From: Enchytraeus crypticus
Lineage: Eukaryota > Annelida > Clitellata > Enchytraeida > Enchytraeidae
Assembly (NCBI GenBank): GCA_905160935.1
Contig: CAJHZI010000382.1
Coordinates: 1,400,501-1,464,500 of the forward strand
Length of the DNA stretch: 64,000 bases
Direction: 5' to 3'
The translations under genes and the position numbers were made by a program. Below are positions 20,461 to 31,600 of the stretch, one piece after another; within the stretch, counting starts at the first letter, position 1, and every line of letters begins with the position of its first letter. The notes under the pieces are model-generated. The model did not search any database, had not been told where the DNA came from, and worked only from the letters and a program-made list of their open reading frames with translations.

Positions 20461-21510
20461 AATTCACGCAGACCAATCTGCAAAAGAAATATGCTGAGGA
20501 GAATTCTGGTCCTAAACGAAAGCCGGTCCGGTGATCAAAAAATGGTCAGGGTAGATTGCTAGCTCTCAGTTGGTACATAAAATACAAATTATTTCTCTGA
20601 TTTATTAGTATTTGAAACAAATATACACAATATGGCTAATAAATGCTAATTTGGGCACTAAAGGGTTAATGAAGACCATACTGAGTTTACGGTGGCCTAT
20701 TGTTGAATTATACTTCGTAAAATTATAGGCTACGTGCAATCTTATTGATATAAGCTTTCTAGCCGAAAGATGCTCATTTGATTGGAAAATATAATAAATG
20801 CTATTCCGATGCAATAATTTTTATGGTTTAACTACGTAATCAAGTTAGGATGAATTCATAGTGATTAAATAATAAAATTACGAAATTCTCAGTTTAAATG
20901 ACCAGTGATAGGCAAAATACATGTAAAGTTTATTTTGAAAATATCTTTAAAAACACTTTTCATGTAAGTAGAATATTAAATACAGGCTAGTATAATAGAG
21001 TACTTTTTTAAATGTATTTTAAAAATAAATCAGTTGTATTTTGAAAATCTTTTAAAATAATTTCTTCAAAATATATTTCGAGAGCTATTCAAGAACTATT
21101 TTTTACCAGAGAATTTTATGTACCTTTAAACACCTTGTCCTCCAGTCCTCTGACAAGTGGCAAATACAAGATATAGGCCTATAGGCCTATGTTCCTACTC
21201 AAAGTCTGCTTTCACTCTCCTTAAAAAGAGCACTCTATAGATTAAGAGAGGCTACTCCATTAAAAGTCCACGAAAATAATCCACGAAAATCTATACCTTA
21301 TCCACACCTCCTTTGCATATACATTTACAATTACATGTAACTTGTGAAATGCCCTATTCTGGAGTGATTTTTCAATACCTTCCTCAGCTCTTTCCTAGTC
21401 GCCTTTCACGGCACTTGTAGTTAACGGTCGATCTAGTCTTTACTGTCCCACACTAATGATTAGATAATAACTTAGCTAAAACAAATTCACAGTTAAACTT
21501 TAAAAACTAT
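20461..21510. other. Intergenic DNA, no gene seen
   Basis: Two TAGGCCTA sites lie close together near 21175-21185. A weak match to interspersed repeat family 2 may lie near 21200-21310. No exon was recognised. Confidence 0.35.
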
Positions 21511-21536
21511 CTCTCTCTGTCTCTCTCTCTCTCTCT

Positions 21537-21598
<62 letters not shown>
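21511..21598. repeat. (TC)n followed by (TA)n microsatellite
   Basis: CTCTCT tract at about 21511-21537, then TA repeats at 21539-21598. An APE-type LINE 3' fragment follows. Confidence 0.9.
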
Positions 21599-21601
<3 letters not shown>

Positions 21602-21610
21602 TATATATAA

Positions 21611-21745
21611 TGGGAAAGTCTACTACAAGAGGTCTTTGAAGGAAAAATGGAAGGAAACAGAGGCAGAGGCAGGCCGAGATTAGGAATGTTAGATGATTTA
21701 AAGGTCCACTGATATGTGGAAATGAAGAGCAGGGCCGAGTTACCT
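21611..21745 (+). mobile_element. APE-type LINE 3' coding fragment
   Basis: It matches 55210-55345 of the complete member: GGAAGGAAACAGAGGCAGAG, the RGRGRPR-LGMLDDLK codons and ATGTGGAAATGAAGAG. Stops interrupt it. Confidence 0.75.
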
Positions 21746-22309
21746 CAAACACTAGTCGGCACGTGCTTACAGTAGGGCCCCGTGGCAAATGGTTACCACT
21801 ATAACACTGACACTATGAACTTAAAGTAGAAAGATTTTGAACCCATTTGTTATCAGAATCTTAACAAACTTATTGTCAAAAATTACAATGCTAAACATTT
21901 GGGCCTAACAATGGGTAAATAAGTAATAAAGCAGGCATTACAGTGAATTGATCGACTATGTTTACAGTATATCTATCACTTTTAATGCCACATGTTTAAA
22001 GGCTGTTAATTTATTTAAAAAATACAGTGCTCATTTGCCAAAGTGAAGGAAAGCTTAGACATCTTGATGAAAGCAATGTCATTTATATTTATTTATTTCA
22101 GTGAAAAAAGTACTAGTACTAAAGTGCCAGTTAAAGTATTAGTTTAACCTATGGTACTCACGTTTGGTAGTTTATATGGTGTATAGATATAAATTATGTA
22201 TAGGCCTAGTACTGAATGTATCAAAGTAATGCCAATGAGTTTAATAACAAAAATATAACTCTGTCCTATTGTCAAGTCCTATTGTCCTATTGCCTACGGC
22301 CAAGTCCAT

Positions 22310-22760
22310 GGTGGGCCTAAATAACGCCTTCACTCTTCTCTGTCTTCTTCTTCATGTTCACATAAGAGTGGATCTTCAAATCACTTAACATTCCTAATCT
22401 CGGCCTGCCGCTGTTTCCTTCCATTGTTCCTTTCATAACCTTTCGTTGAAAGGTCATGACCATTCCTCCCATTAGAAAATGTCCTAGCCAACTCTTCTTA
22501 TTTCTTTTTGCATTTCTTAATTGTCTTTCTGTACCAACTCTTTCAGAATTTCCTCATTTGTAACTTATTGAATCCAGCTAATTCTTTCCATTTTTTCCAT
22601 ATCCACATTTCCAGTACCTTTAGTATCCTGATATCTTTCTTCCTTTAAGTCCATTGTTCCACATCCATATAATTGTTCTACATCCATATAATAGCATGGT
22701 CCATATCAAGGTTTTCGCTATCTTTACCTTTTTGTATTTTTAGACTTTTTCTTAAAAGTT
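22310..22760 (-). mobile_element. APE-type LINE 3' fragment, inverted
   Basis: The plus strand reads as the reverse complement of the family 3' half: GTCCATGG, ATAACGCCTTCACTC, TAAGAGTGGATCTTCAAAT, CGGCCTGCC and, further on, text matching the SLK/ARRE region. It is degenerate. Confidence 0.7.
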
Positions 22761-23699
22761 CTTTCTTATTACCGGAGGCCTCTTTAGCTTGTGCAATTGT
22801 AATTAAGCAATAATAAGAACTTCTGAATTACCTTTACTATGATTTATATTTGAAAAAGATTATTTAGCACAGTGGTGGATCCATGGGGGCCCAGGCTCCC
22901 CTTAGACTCGCCGATAAAATAATAAAACTGCATTTTCAAGGTTTCTATGGCAATTTCGATGTATAAATATGTTTGTTAGGTCAGTGGTTTGGGGGAGGGG
23001 GTACGAGACGGAACTCAGTATCCAAATAGCTCGATTTTTTCAAATATGGGTACCTAGTGGGGCCCATATTTGATATACTAGGAGCCCTGTATAATGGAAA
23101 GGGGCCCGAAAAATGTTGACCGTTTCACTAGCTCTCTATTTTCACTTTAACCTCTGTATTAGAGGAAAAAGGGTGAAAGTCAAAATGTAACTCTGTCCCG
23201 GAGCAGTGGTGCAAACAGCCTTGGCCGGGAGGGGTTAAACCCCCTACCGCCAAAAATGTAGTTCGTTCAGATCCGCTGGGTTTCTTCAGAGACGAAATAA
23301 ATTAACCTACTTTCTTCCAAAACAAATGTAGGATTTTTGGCATTTTAGGTTTTCCTCTGACTTTAGTACGGGCATTATTGCGAGGGAGGGGGGGTAAGAT
23401 ACGGGGATACACTCACTCTATGAGCCGAAAACAGTAGTGAAAAAATATTGAGCTCGGCCCTCCCACAGCATTTTGTCTGGTTGCGTCAAATGTCCCTGAG
23501 AAGGCAAAAAATGTGTACTCTCCAAAAAAAATTCGGCCCCTCCCCTTAAATAATTTCTGAATCTGCCCCCTGGTTTAACAGAAGCTTTTTAACAATTATT
23601 TTGAAATGTATTTTGAAAAGTATATTTGCATGCATTACAATGCATAACGATGCTTCTAGACATATGTAATTTAGTAGTTTTAGGTACTGGATTTAAAAA
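22761..23699. other. Intergenic DNA, unrecognised
   Basis: It has GC-richer, G/C-run words such as GGGGGAGGGGG (22990) and GGGCCC, unlike its surroundings, which may be an old mobile element. No coding similarity was recognised. Confidence 0.3.
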
Positions 23700-24830
23700 T
23701 TAAGAACTTATTAAAATCATAGTGTTGGAGTCGGCTTTTAAAGATGGAACGTTATTTGCTAAAACAACACTATCTGGTAAGGAATTCCATGGTTCGCATA
23801 CTCCTGGAAGAAAAGAAATATTAGAGTGTATCAATTTTAGGATTGTTAATTACTAATTTGAAAGAATTTCCCCTAGATTTCCTGGTAGAGAGCTCTAGAC
23901 CAAGACTATCAATGTCCCCCTCCACTATTCCATTCAGACTCTTAGCAGAAAATTAGGTCAAAGTGTAGGCGCCTTCGTTTCAGGGTAATCAAATTTACTG
24001 CATTAAGCCTGGCATAATACGGCCTATTTTGCAATCCTGGAAGTCTTTGACTTGACTTTAGAAGTAAAGTTTCTTTGGACACTTTCCAATAGAATTATGT
24101 CTCTCACTCAGTTTGGGGACCACACTGGGGTGCAATATTCGAGGAGCGGAAGAATGTAGGATTTATCAGCCAAAAAAGGTACTTAGAATCACGGGTTAAA
24201 AACGCTCTGAAAAGTAACGCAATTCTCTGTTTGTCAGTGGAAACTATTTTGGCGATATGGGCAGTAAACAAAAGTTTAGCGTCAACTATTACACCTAAGT
24301 CACGAATTTGGTTAACGTTTTTAATATAAATTTTATTAATCGCATTCTTACAAGACCAGTCAATATTTAACCTATTGTTAGTTAAAATGTCCATAGTAAA
24401 ACATTTATTGACTGATATAGGGCCTACTCTATTGCCATAAATTCGCCCACATTGACAATTTATCGAGACAACGTTGAAAGTTTGCTACATCAGCAGTGCA
24501 TTTAATTTGGCTGTACATTTTAGCATCATCGGCAAAATAGTTAGATTTATATGTAACTGAATCAGGAAACAAATTACTCAGTTATTGACATAAAAAATAG
24601 AACAGCACCAAGGACGTTTCCCTGGGGACCCCACTTGTGCTTAAAACAAGTTTTGAAAAAGCATTCTGAATTTTAACTTGCTGTGATCTGTTTTCAAGAT
24701 AAGGCCTAAGCACAGCCAACAAGGAATCACTAATACCCATAATTGACAACTTATAAATCAATTTTGAGTGACAAATTGAATCGAACGCTCTGGCAAAAGT
24801 CAAGATAGGCAACTCTTGTGTAATTTTTCA
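23700..24830 (-). mobile_element. CR1/jockey-like LINE, 3' half, degenerate
   Basis: On the minus strand from 24812: ILTFARAFDSICHSKLIYKL and YLENRSQQVKIQN, then SGVP (RT motif B area), then FADDAKMYSQ (catalytic box, 24520-24545), LDKLSMWANLW, RDLGVIVDAKLLFTAHI and, after breaks, RPYYARLNAVNLI. The order and wording fit the RT and C-terminus of CR1/jockey-type LINEs. Several stops and frameshifts show it is dead. It lies just upstream of the second caveolin exon. Confidence 0.82.
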
Positions 24831-24937
24831 TAGTCAGTGTCCATCCATTTTAAGCTTCAAACAAGTTTGTGCACGTTGATCTCTTTGCAGCTTAATCTTA
24901 ATAGCATTTGTATATTAAGGTTTTATTTTTTATATAG

Positions 24938-25270
24938 GTACAATTTGACGAAATCCTTGCAGAAACTGAAGGAGCAAAATCACTAGACTGTGTATGGGAG
25001 AGCGCTGCCTGCTGCTTCGAATGCTCCCTGGGCTGTTGCTACAAAGTCCTAACATGTCTATGTGGTCTACACATGGCCTTCTGCTAGGGATGTGAGTTTG
25101 CCTGTCTGGCTTGCTGTCACGTGTGGTATTACACACCGTGCATCAAGGCCTACACGATCAACCTCACTGCCTTCCGTCAACTGCTGCGTCTCATCTACGA
25201 GACTACTATCGGTGCATGCTGCGAGGCGTGCGGCATGTGTCTCAGTAGGATTGTCGTCAAACAGGGGTGA
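24938..25270 (+). pseudogene. Second caveolin terminal exon, with in-frame stop
   Basis: It has exactly the 333-bp length of caveolin exon 2, preceded by a TATATAG acceptor and read in the same phase: VQFDEILAETEG, then CGLHMAFC, stop (TAG at 25085-25087 where the first gene has TGG), then GCEFACLACC and PCIKAYTINL to VVKQG. By my hand comparison the first 195 or so bases differ at about 38 sites, while the last 140 or so differ at only two. No matching exon 1 was found. It is either a partial duplication or a paralogue that recently lost function. If real, the TAG truncates the protein in the membrane hairpin. Confidence 0.85.
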
Positions 25271-26910
25271 TAACAAGCTGACCAGATACGATCGATAAAG
25301 GTGAAACAACTGGTATTTAGCGGCTTGAATTTCGAACTCCCGAAGTTTATGATGTTGTATCCAGAATATGTTTTGACTAAAGAATAATAAATTTTGTAGT
25401 TCATAATATTTCTAAGCTCCAAATTGCAATCTTATTGCTTCGTTTTTAAAGGAGACGATAATGTTTATTGTCCCTAAAGTGTATAGATTACCTTTATATT
25501 TACTGAAATTTTTTCTCTCACTCTCTCGCTCCCTCTTTCTCTCAACTGTTCTCCCAAATGGCAGATCCAATTACATATTCCAACACAAATTATTTTATGC
25601 TCCATAAATAGCTCTCCATTGATTTACGAGTTATTTCCCTCACAAATAGCTATGACTTTCCACATCTTAATGTAGCCTATAGCTTGGAAATAATATAGTT
25701 TCTGAGGTGGTTTTCATTTGCTCAGTTCAATTTATTAAGTTCATTTGCTCAGTTCAATAAGTTCTTGCTCAGTCACTCCTTGCGACACTTGCAGTATACA
25801 GTTGGTCTATTCCCCAGCGGCTCGGATACTACTACTACTACTATTACTTCTGATACTACTGTTGTTCCTTCGCAAAATGAATGCGACGATTTTCAAAGCG
25901 CTCTTCTAGACTTTTCCCGCTATATTATATTTCTATATAATTTCAAATTTCTTAAACAGAATACGGTTATATGTTGGGACCAAAACCATGACTGTTTTAC
26001 TATCAGAAAGATATACAAAGTTAGATTCCATCATTTGATGTTATATTTAATTGTTCACAGAATTACAATAGATCTATATGAATACACTGATGTTATGTTA
26101 TAAATTTCTGGATATTTGTTACCATACGGCATTGCGGGCAATCCTAAAAATAAATTCAAATGTAAATTATTATTATTTGTTTAATTTGTTTATTTATAAA
26201 AAATATTTAATCCAATAGGCCTATATCTCTGATTAGTCTCATTAGTACCACATTAGTCTGTCTGACATACGATTCTCAAAGAATTTTTGCTCGAATTGTA
26301 TTAGGTGAGAATGAAACCTCCCCCTGTTATTGCACAGCCTATTGGCACGAATATGACATTTAATTCAGTAACTTATTTCAGTCCTCTGTTTCGATCTTCT
26401 TATAAACATCGAATTAGTTATAAATTCATCCAGCATTCCAAGTCTCGGTCTTCCTCTAATATCTTCCCTTCCATTCTTCCTTCAATTACATGTACCTCCT
26501 TTAGTAAACCATTTCCTCTTCGGACATCATTCCTATTTCTATTCCTTTATTAATTGTTTATTTATGTCAACTCTCTTTAGCACATCCTAATTGTGGTCAG
26601 TTTATTTGATCTTATCCATAGTCACGTTTTTAATGCTTCCAGATTAATGTTGTCACCCTTTATTAACTTATAAATCAATATAACCCTTTACCTGATTAAT
26701 TATTCAAGATTTTTTGATGTAATATAAATTTAGCAATTATACTGTACATTTGTAATTTTTATTAGCGTTTCATATAAATCGACAACGCGCGTTTCAGGCT
26801 AACTACAATAATGACATTACTGTATATACAGTATATATATATATATATATATACTGTATATATATATATATATACATGTATATACATGTATATGTAATAT
26901 TATATTATAT

Positions 26911-26940
26911 TGGGCTGTTGACTGTAATATACGATGTTTA
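26911..26940 (+). repeat. Duplicate of a piece of the universal stress protein exon 4
   Basis: TGGGCTGTTGACTGTAATAT and the following 10 bases match 28604-28634 (inside USP exon 4, opposite strand) at all but about three positions. The flanks do not match. It is a short duplication, or chance. Confidence 0.4.
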
Positions 26941-26989
26941 AATATGGTCATCAAGCTAGAATTATCTTGGAGGTAATTAGGTGAACCCG

Positions 26990-27260
26990 TGTTGTGTTCA
27001 GACACTGAAGAATAGACCAACCGTAAACTACACGAGTCGCAAGAGGCGACTGAGCAAGAACTGAGGAAGGCAACGGGAAGTAAATTTAAAAGTCAAAAAA
27101 GACCAAACTATAAGCTACATTAAGGTGTGGGTAAGGGTATCCTTTTGTATAGAGATTAACTCGTTGATCGATTGAGTGCACTTTAAAGAGCAAAAGCAGA
27201 ATGTGAGTATGTAACTTGGACCTGCCACTTTGCAGTAGACTTATACATCATTAAATGAAA
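26990..27260 (+). repeat. Interspersed repeat families 1 and 2, composite copy
   Basis: The 5' end resembles family 1 (GAAGAATAGACCAACCGTAA). It continues into GAGGAAGGCAACGGGAA, TAAGGTGTGGGTAAGGGTA, TCGTTGATCGATTGAGTGCA and GGACCTGCCACTT. The second half matches 32470-32690 (+), and in inverted form about 12590-12720 and 25550-25690. No coding frame. Confidence 0.55.
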
Positions 27261-28125
27261 AGCTTAGTTAATTTTGAATCACTAGATGACATTAGTTTTC
27301 TATCCACGGACAAGCCTCAAACTCAGCAAATATATGCCTACCTGCCTACCTGCCTACCTGCAGTTGCTTATCAAGAAATTTTAATGAACATAGAAGAATG
27401 ATTATTAGATGATTTTCCTCGGAAATTCTAAGCCAAAGAACCAAATCAACTACTCACAGTACTCAAAGAACTTGGAGGCTTGAATTCCATTTAATCTTGA
27501 TAACAAAATCATTTTGAATGTATGGCGTAGTTTATTCAACAAAATGTTACAAAAGATGTTTCCAGCGAACACGCTAATTAAACCAATTGATATGCTTCAT
27601 AACGTTCAAAATTTATCTCCAGTGTCTTGTCAAGTAGCGGATCCATGGTTCATATTCACAACTACTGACGATAGTTAGATTCTCGTTAATCAAAGCTCAA
27701 TCCGTCGTCAAATAATCATAAAGATACAATCACAAAGGCTTTAGCCGCTATACCTTTAACAAATCTTAATAATGTATGTTATTTTACTTTAGAATAGTGT
27801 AATGTAGGATTCAAGTAATGTGGTAACCCTCTTCCTGATTATTTGTTTAGTTTCTAGTTAAGTATGCTGTAATTGTTGTTTATTATGACATGAAACAAAT
27901 AAAAACGTTGCATAATAATAACAATTATATTATTATTATTATTAAGTATTTGATTGACTTTGTCAATTGTTGCATATCAGCCTCTTACGACAAACTTAGC
28001 AAACGATTGGTGTATTCTACAGGGCCTTGATGCAGCACCATCTGATGCCCTCGATAAATACAAAATTCACACGCTTTTCTTTGTCAAACAGCTCAACAAG
28101 ATGCATAACATTATGAAATTGAGAG

Positions 28126-28131
28126 TTTATT
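28126..28131 (-). terminator. Polyadenylation signal of universal stress protein gene
   Basis: AATAAA on the minus strand (plus-strand TTTATT), about 40 bases past the stop at 28170. The position suits a short 3' untranslated region. Confidence 0.5.
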
Positions 28132-28169
28132 TTCCGCTCGAGGTCGATATTTCATCAAATATGATAATT

Positions 28170-28646
28170 CTATGGTTTCCGTTTGGTTAGCTTGAGCCGA
28201 AGAAATGGATTAACAAAGTTAGAGTGACGGCGAGCGGACCACGGCTGGTTGACAGCTTGAGGGGCCGGGTCCAGAGTTGTCGTTGATCCTCTTGAGGGGC
28301 TAAAAAACTGTGATGATCGACGGACCGTTGGTTCGCTTGTTTTTCTCTGCTGCTGAAGAAACCTGTTCAAAGTCTCTTCATCGGTCAATTCTTCGTCGAG
28401 TTCTTTCTGTTGAGGTTCCTCTCTGAGGTCAGAGCTATCCTGCCTTGCAATGACAACAGCACAGTGGGCTTTCTTCAGCACGTACTCGACGTCATTTCCG
28501 AGACTGACCTCCTGCGCTGCTGCAGTGCCAGGATCTTGATAGGGAACGCCCAGAACAATCATGGAACAATCCAGATCTTCTGCCAGCTTGCAGAGAACAC
28601 TTCCGGGCTGTTGACTGTAGTATATGACGTTTATTTGTCCAGGTAT
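28170..28646 (-). CDS. Universal stress protein exon 4 (terminal)
   Basis: The acceptor is TTTTCTGCAG|ATACCT, phase 0. It codes IPGQINVIYYSQQPG through the end of the Usp domain and the extended tail to the stop; 159 codons with the stop. Confidence 0.9.
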   Translation of the reverse strand: MPGQINVIYYSQQPGSVLCKLAEDLDCSMIVLGVPYQDPGTAAAQEVSLGNDVEYVLKKAHCAVVIARQDSSDLREEPQQKELDEELTDEETLNRFLQQQRKTSEPTVRRSSQFFSPSRGSTTTLDPAPQAVNQPWSARRHSNFVNPFLRLKLTKRKP

Positions 28647-31600
28647 CTGCAGAAAATAGAATTAGAGGATTGAAAGAGAAGAATAAATTAAATCAAGTCA
28701 TGAAATACACCTTTTTTGAAAGGCCATTAGACTCATTGATTTCTATTGGCAATTATTATATTTATGGATCTGAATTTACATCATACTTCGAATAAATATG
28801 TATAAATATATATCAATCACATGTAACTAAGACGTTGACGACATTTTTAGCCTGTCCAAGCTCTAATTGACTTGTCACACAGTGTTCTTTCTCAACGAGG
28901 CGTGTTTCTTCATATGGTCCAAGTGTGAAATTTTCGCGTTGTGAAGAAGTTCTAGACTAAAATCTGGCTTTTAAAATCGACAGGGTAACCCAGCAGGCTT
29001 AGTTTTGTAGATATCTCCTTCTGAAGGTTGTGGAAAAGTTCTTTGGTACTTCTCTGTTCGCATGCATGCCTACAAACAATCGCATGCAGGCAAACCTTCA
29101 AGCATGGTAATAAGTTACCAGACACTGTCATTATGATTATGATCACGATCATGGTATAACAGCAGAAGCTTCAGAAAATTCGGAAATGTCTGCGTAACGG
29201 TGATATTAAGCTAGTTGTACATGTATTCATCAGCAGCGGATGAATAATGTTAATTAGGCTCCCTGCCACACTAGTCTGACCACGCTACGGCTCAGACGTC
29301 AATTAACAGGTTTGTCATTAATTGATTTAATTTTTTTATTTGATAACTTGTAATTTAAAGGACATGATAAAAATAGGATAGAGTTTCAAAAACACACCAA
29401 TTGTTTCCAATATTTGAACTTAATTTTTACAAATAAAATATACGATAACATTGTAGATTTGTATATACTGTTTTATTGTGTTTCGCGTCAGAAATAAGAG
29501 TAAATACAGACCAATTTAGCAAAGAAATAAATAAGATGAAGAGTGATACCAAAAGAGAGCCTAAACTCTGTGAGTTAACACAGTCATTTGCAGCCTGTAG
29601 AAGTATAGATTAATAACCTTTAAGAACACGTGCATTTAACAGTTGGTCAATTTTGCATATACTGAACACACAACTGTCAGTAAGATAGGCGAGATACATG
29701 ACTGTGTGCATAACAGCAGTTACAACGATAGTGAATACGTCCATTTTTTTTTTTTTTTTTTTTACATTTTTAAACATCATACTTTTATTTATGACCTGAA
29801 ATTTCTGTTCAAAATTAAAAATGCATGTCAACATACGCCACAGCTCTGTAATCTCTCCTCGTAAAAATCTTGTAGGTTTCGCACTCTTTTCTTTTCTTCT
29901 AAAGATCTTTGTTCTCGTGAAGATTTCCAATGAACTGCAAGTTCTGTTACACAAATATTGCAGAAAAATATAAGCATCACAATTCAATGCTGATTCTTGT
30001 ATTCCGAATGCATCCCGTTTTATTAGTTCCCTCAGCAAAAAGAACTAGTTGCTACTGCCACTATTCCACACGCTAGATAACTGAATTCTAAAATGGCGGT
30101 ACTCTAGACCTGTTATTATCTTAACGATCATCTGGACATTTTACTGAGTATAATTTGTTTTCAACTCTAACTTTACCGATAGTTAAATCGTAAATCAAAA
30201 CTCGGGTCTTCAACGCTAAAATTGGCACAAACTGCCAGCATCGCTTGCCAATATGCCACTCAATTCATTCAAGACCTTTTTTTAGTAATGCGCAGCTCAA
30301 AGAGATCAAAACTTGTACAGTTAGAAAGAGTTAACCTCCTGGATTTGAACCCAGGAACACCGTATCACGACTGTGTGACGTAGTCTACGCTACCAATGCG
30401 CTTTAGCTGATTCCAATTTTCAATACAGTACCATAACATAACATTTTCGTAACCGGTCTTCGAGAGTATCTTGATACTATTCTGATGAAACAGTTACTGG
30501 CGACATCCTGGTGATTAAGGACATCACGAACGTATTCAAGTGAGCAATTGGGAGTTTCCCCAGCTGCTTGATTGCTTTATTGCCCGATGAAATTTTAAGT
30601 AATCAGAAACTAATAGTAAAAAGCGTTTTGTAAATAAGCACAAATGCTATATAAACTAAACAATGATGTTCCGGGCATCATCCTTTATTGTGAAACAGTT
30701 GCTAAAACTTCTTTTAGACTAACAGTTGCATTAAAACTTAAACATTTGCCTAACTTCATAATGGTGTATACTAGGGGATGTTTCAAATGTCCGGTATTAC
30801 ATGTGATATACAGGTATATATTATACATGCATATATACAGTATACATGTATCATTAAAGCTACGTTGTTACTTTTAACTATTTTAGCTGATCTCAATGGC
30901 GCACAGTACAGTTTACGTGTAAAACTAGACCTGTAAAAGGATCCGTCAAGTTGGCTCGCCAACTATGGCTTTAGAAATAAAATAATACATACAAAATAAG
31001 GGTTCACTTTTGGCTAACTTTTGCTGATAGTCCCGCAATTTTGACTCGCACCGTTTGGGACGTACGGCGTACAGAACGTTTGAGTAGCCAACTTAACGTT
31101 GGCTCGACAACTCTCTCTATTCAGTAACATTTATGTTTTAAAAAAAAAGGACGTTAAACCTTTATTATTATTATTATTTAAAAAATAGAGCTCAAATTTG
31201 GCTCATTTCTGCAGCAAGTCACGCAATGTTTGCTCGTCTCGTTCGGTACGAGCCAAAATTGCTAATAATTTTTAAAATTGCTAATAATTTTATAAATTGC
31301 GAATTAATTGGTACTAATGGTATATCGAGTACCATAGTTTTGCGGTACATATCAATGTACATAATATTATTAGTTTGGCTACTAACGCTTATAAAATTAT
31401 TCATTCTTGTTCAAGTTAGGCTATATGTCAGAAATTTCAGCTCATCAGCTCAATTTAGGCTAATATTTGCTGATAGTCCCGCAATTCGAGCCAACTTGAT
31501 GGACCCATAAAACTCAGTAAAACGATATTTACCGGTCCACCAGGGATACTGTCCGAGATGTTAAGGTTAGGATTCGAACCTACTTTATGATATTAATTCG

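Larger units (their letters stand above)
25271..28125. other. Intergenic DNA with repeats
   Basis: It holds an inverted copy of interspersed repeat family 2 (about 25550-25690), a TA/TATACATG cluster at 26829-26890, a forward composite of families 1 and 2 at 26990-27260, and three TACC/TGCC tandem words near 27340. The open frame 25765-26103 has no recognisable motif. No gene is called. Confidence 0.4.

Noticed and set aside
25765-26103. 112-codon open frame
   Set aside because: No motif, low-complexity Thr run, AT-rich surroundings; no support as an exon.
30331-30420. Functional tRNA gene
   Set aside because: A- and B-box-like words are present, but arm lengths and acceptor stem do not fit; kept only as a tRNA-like repeat.
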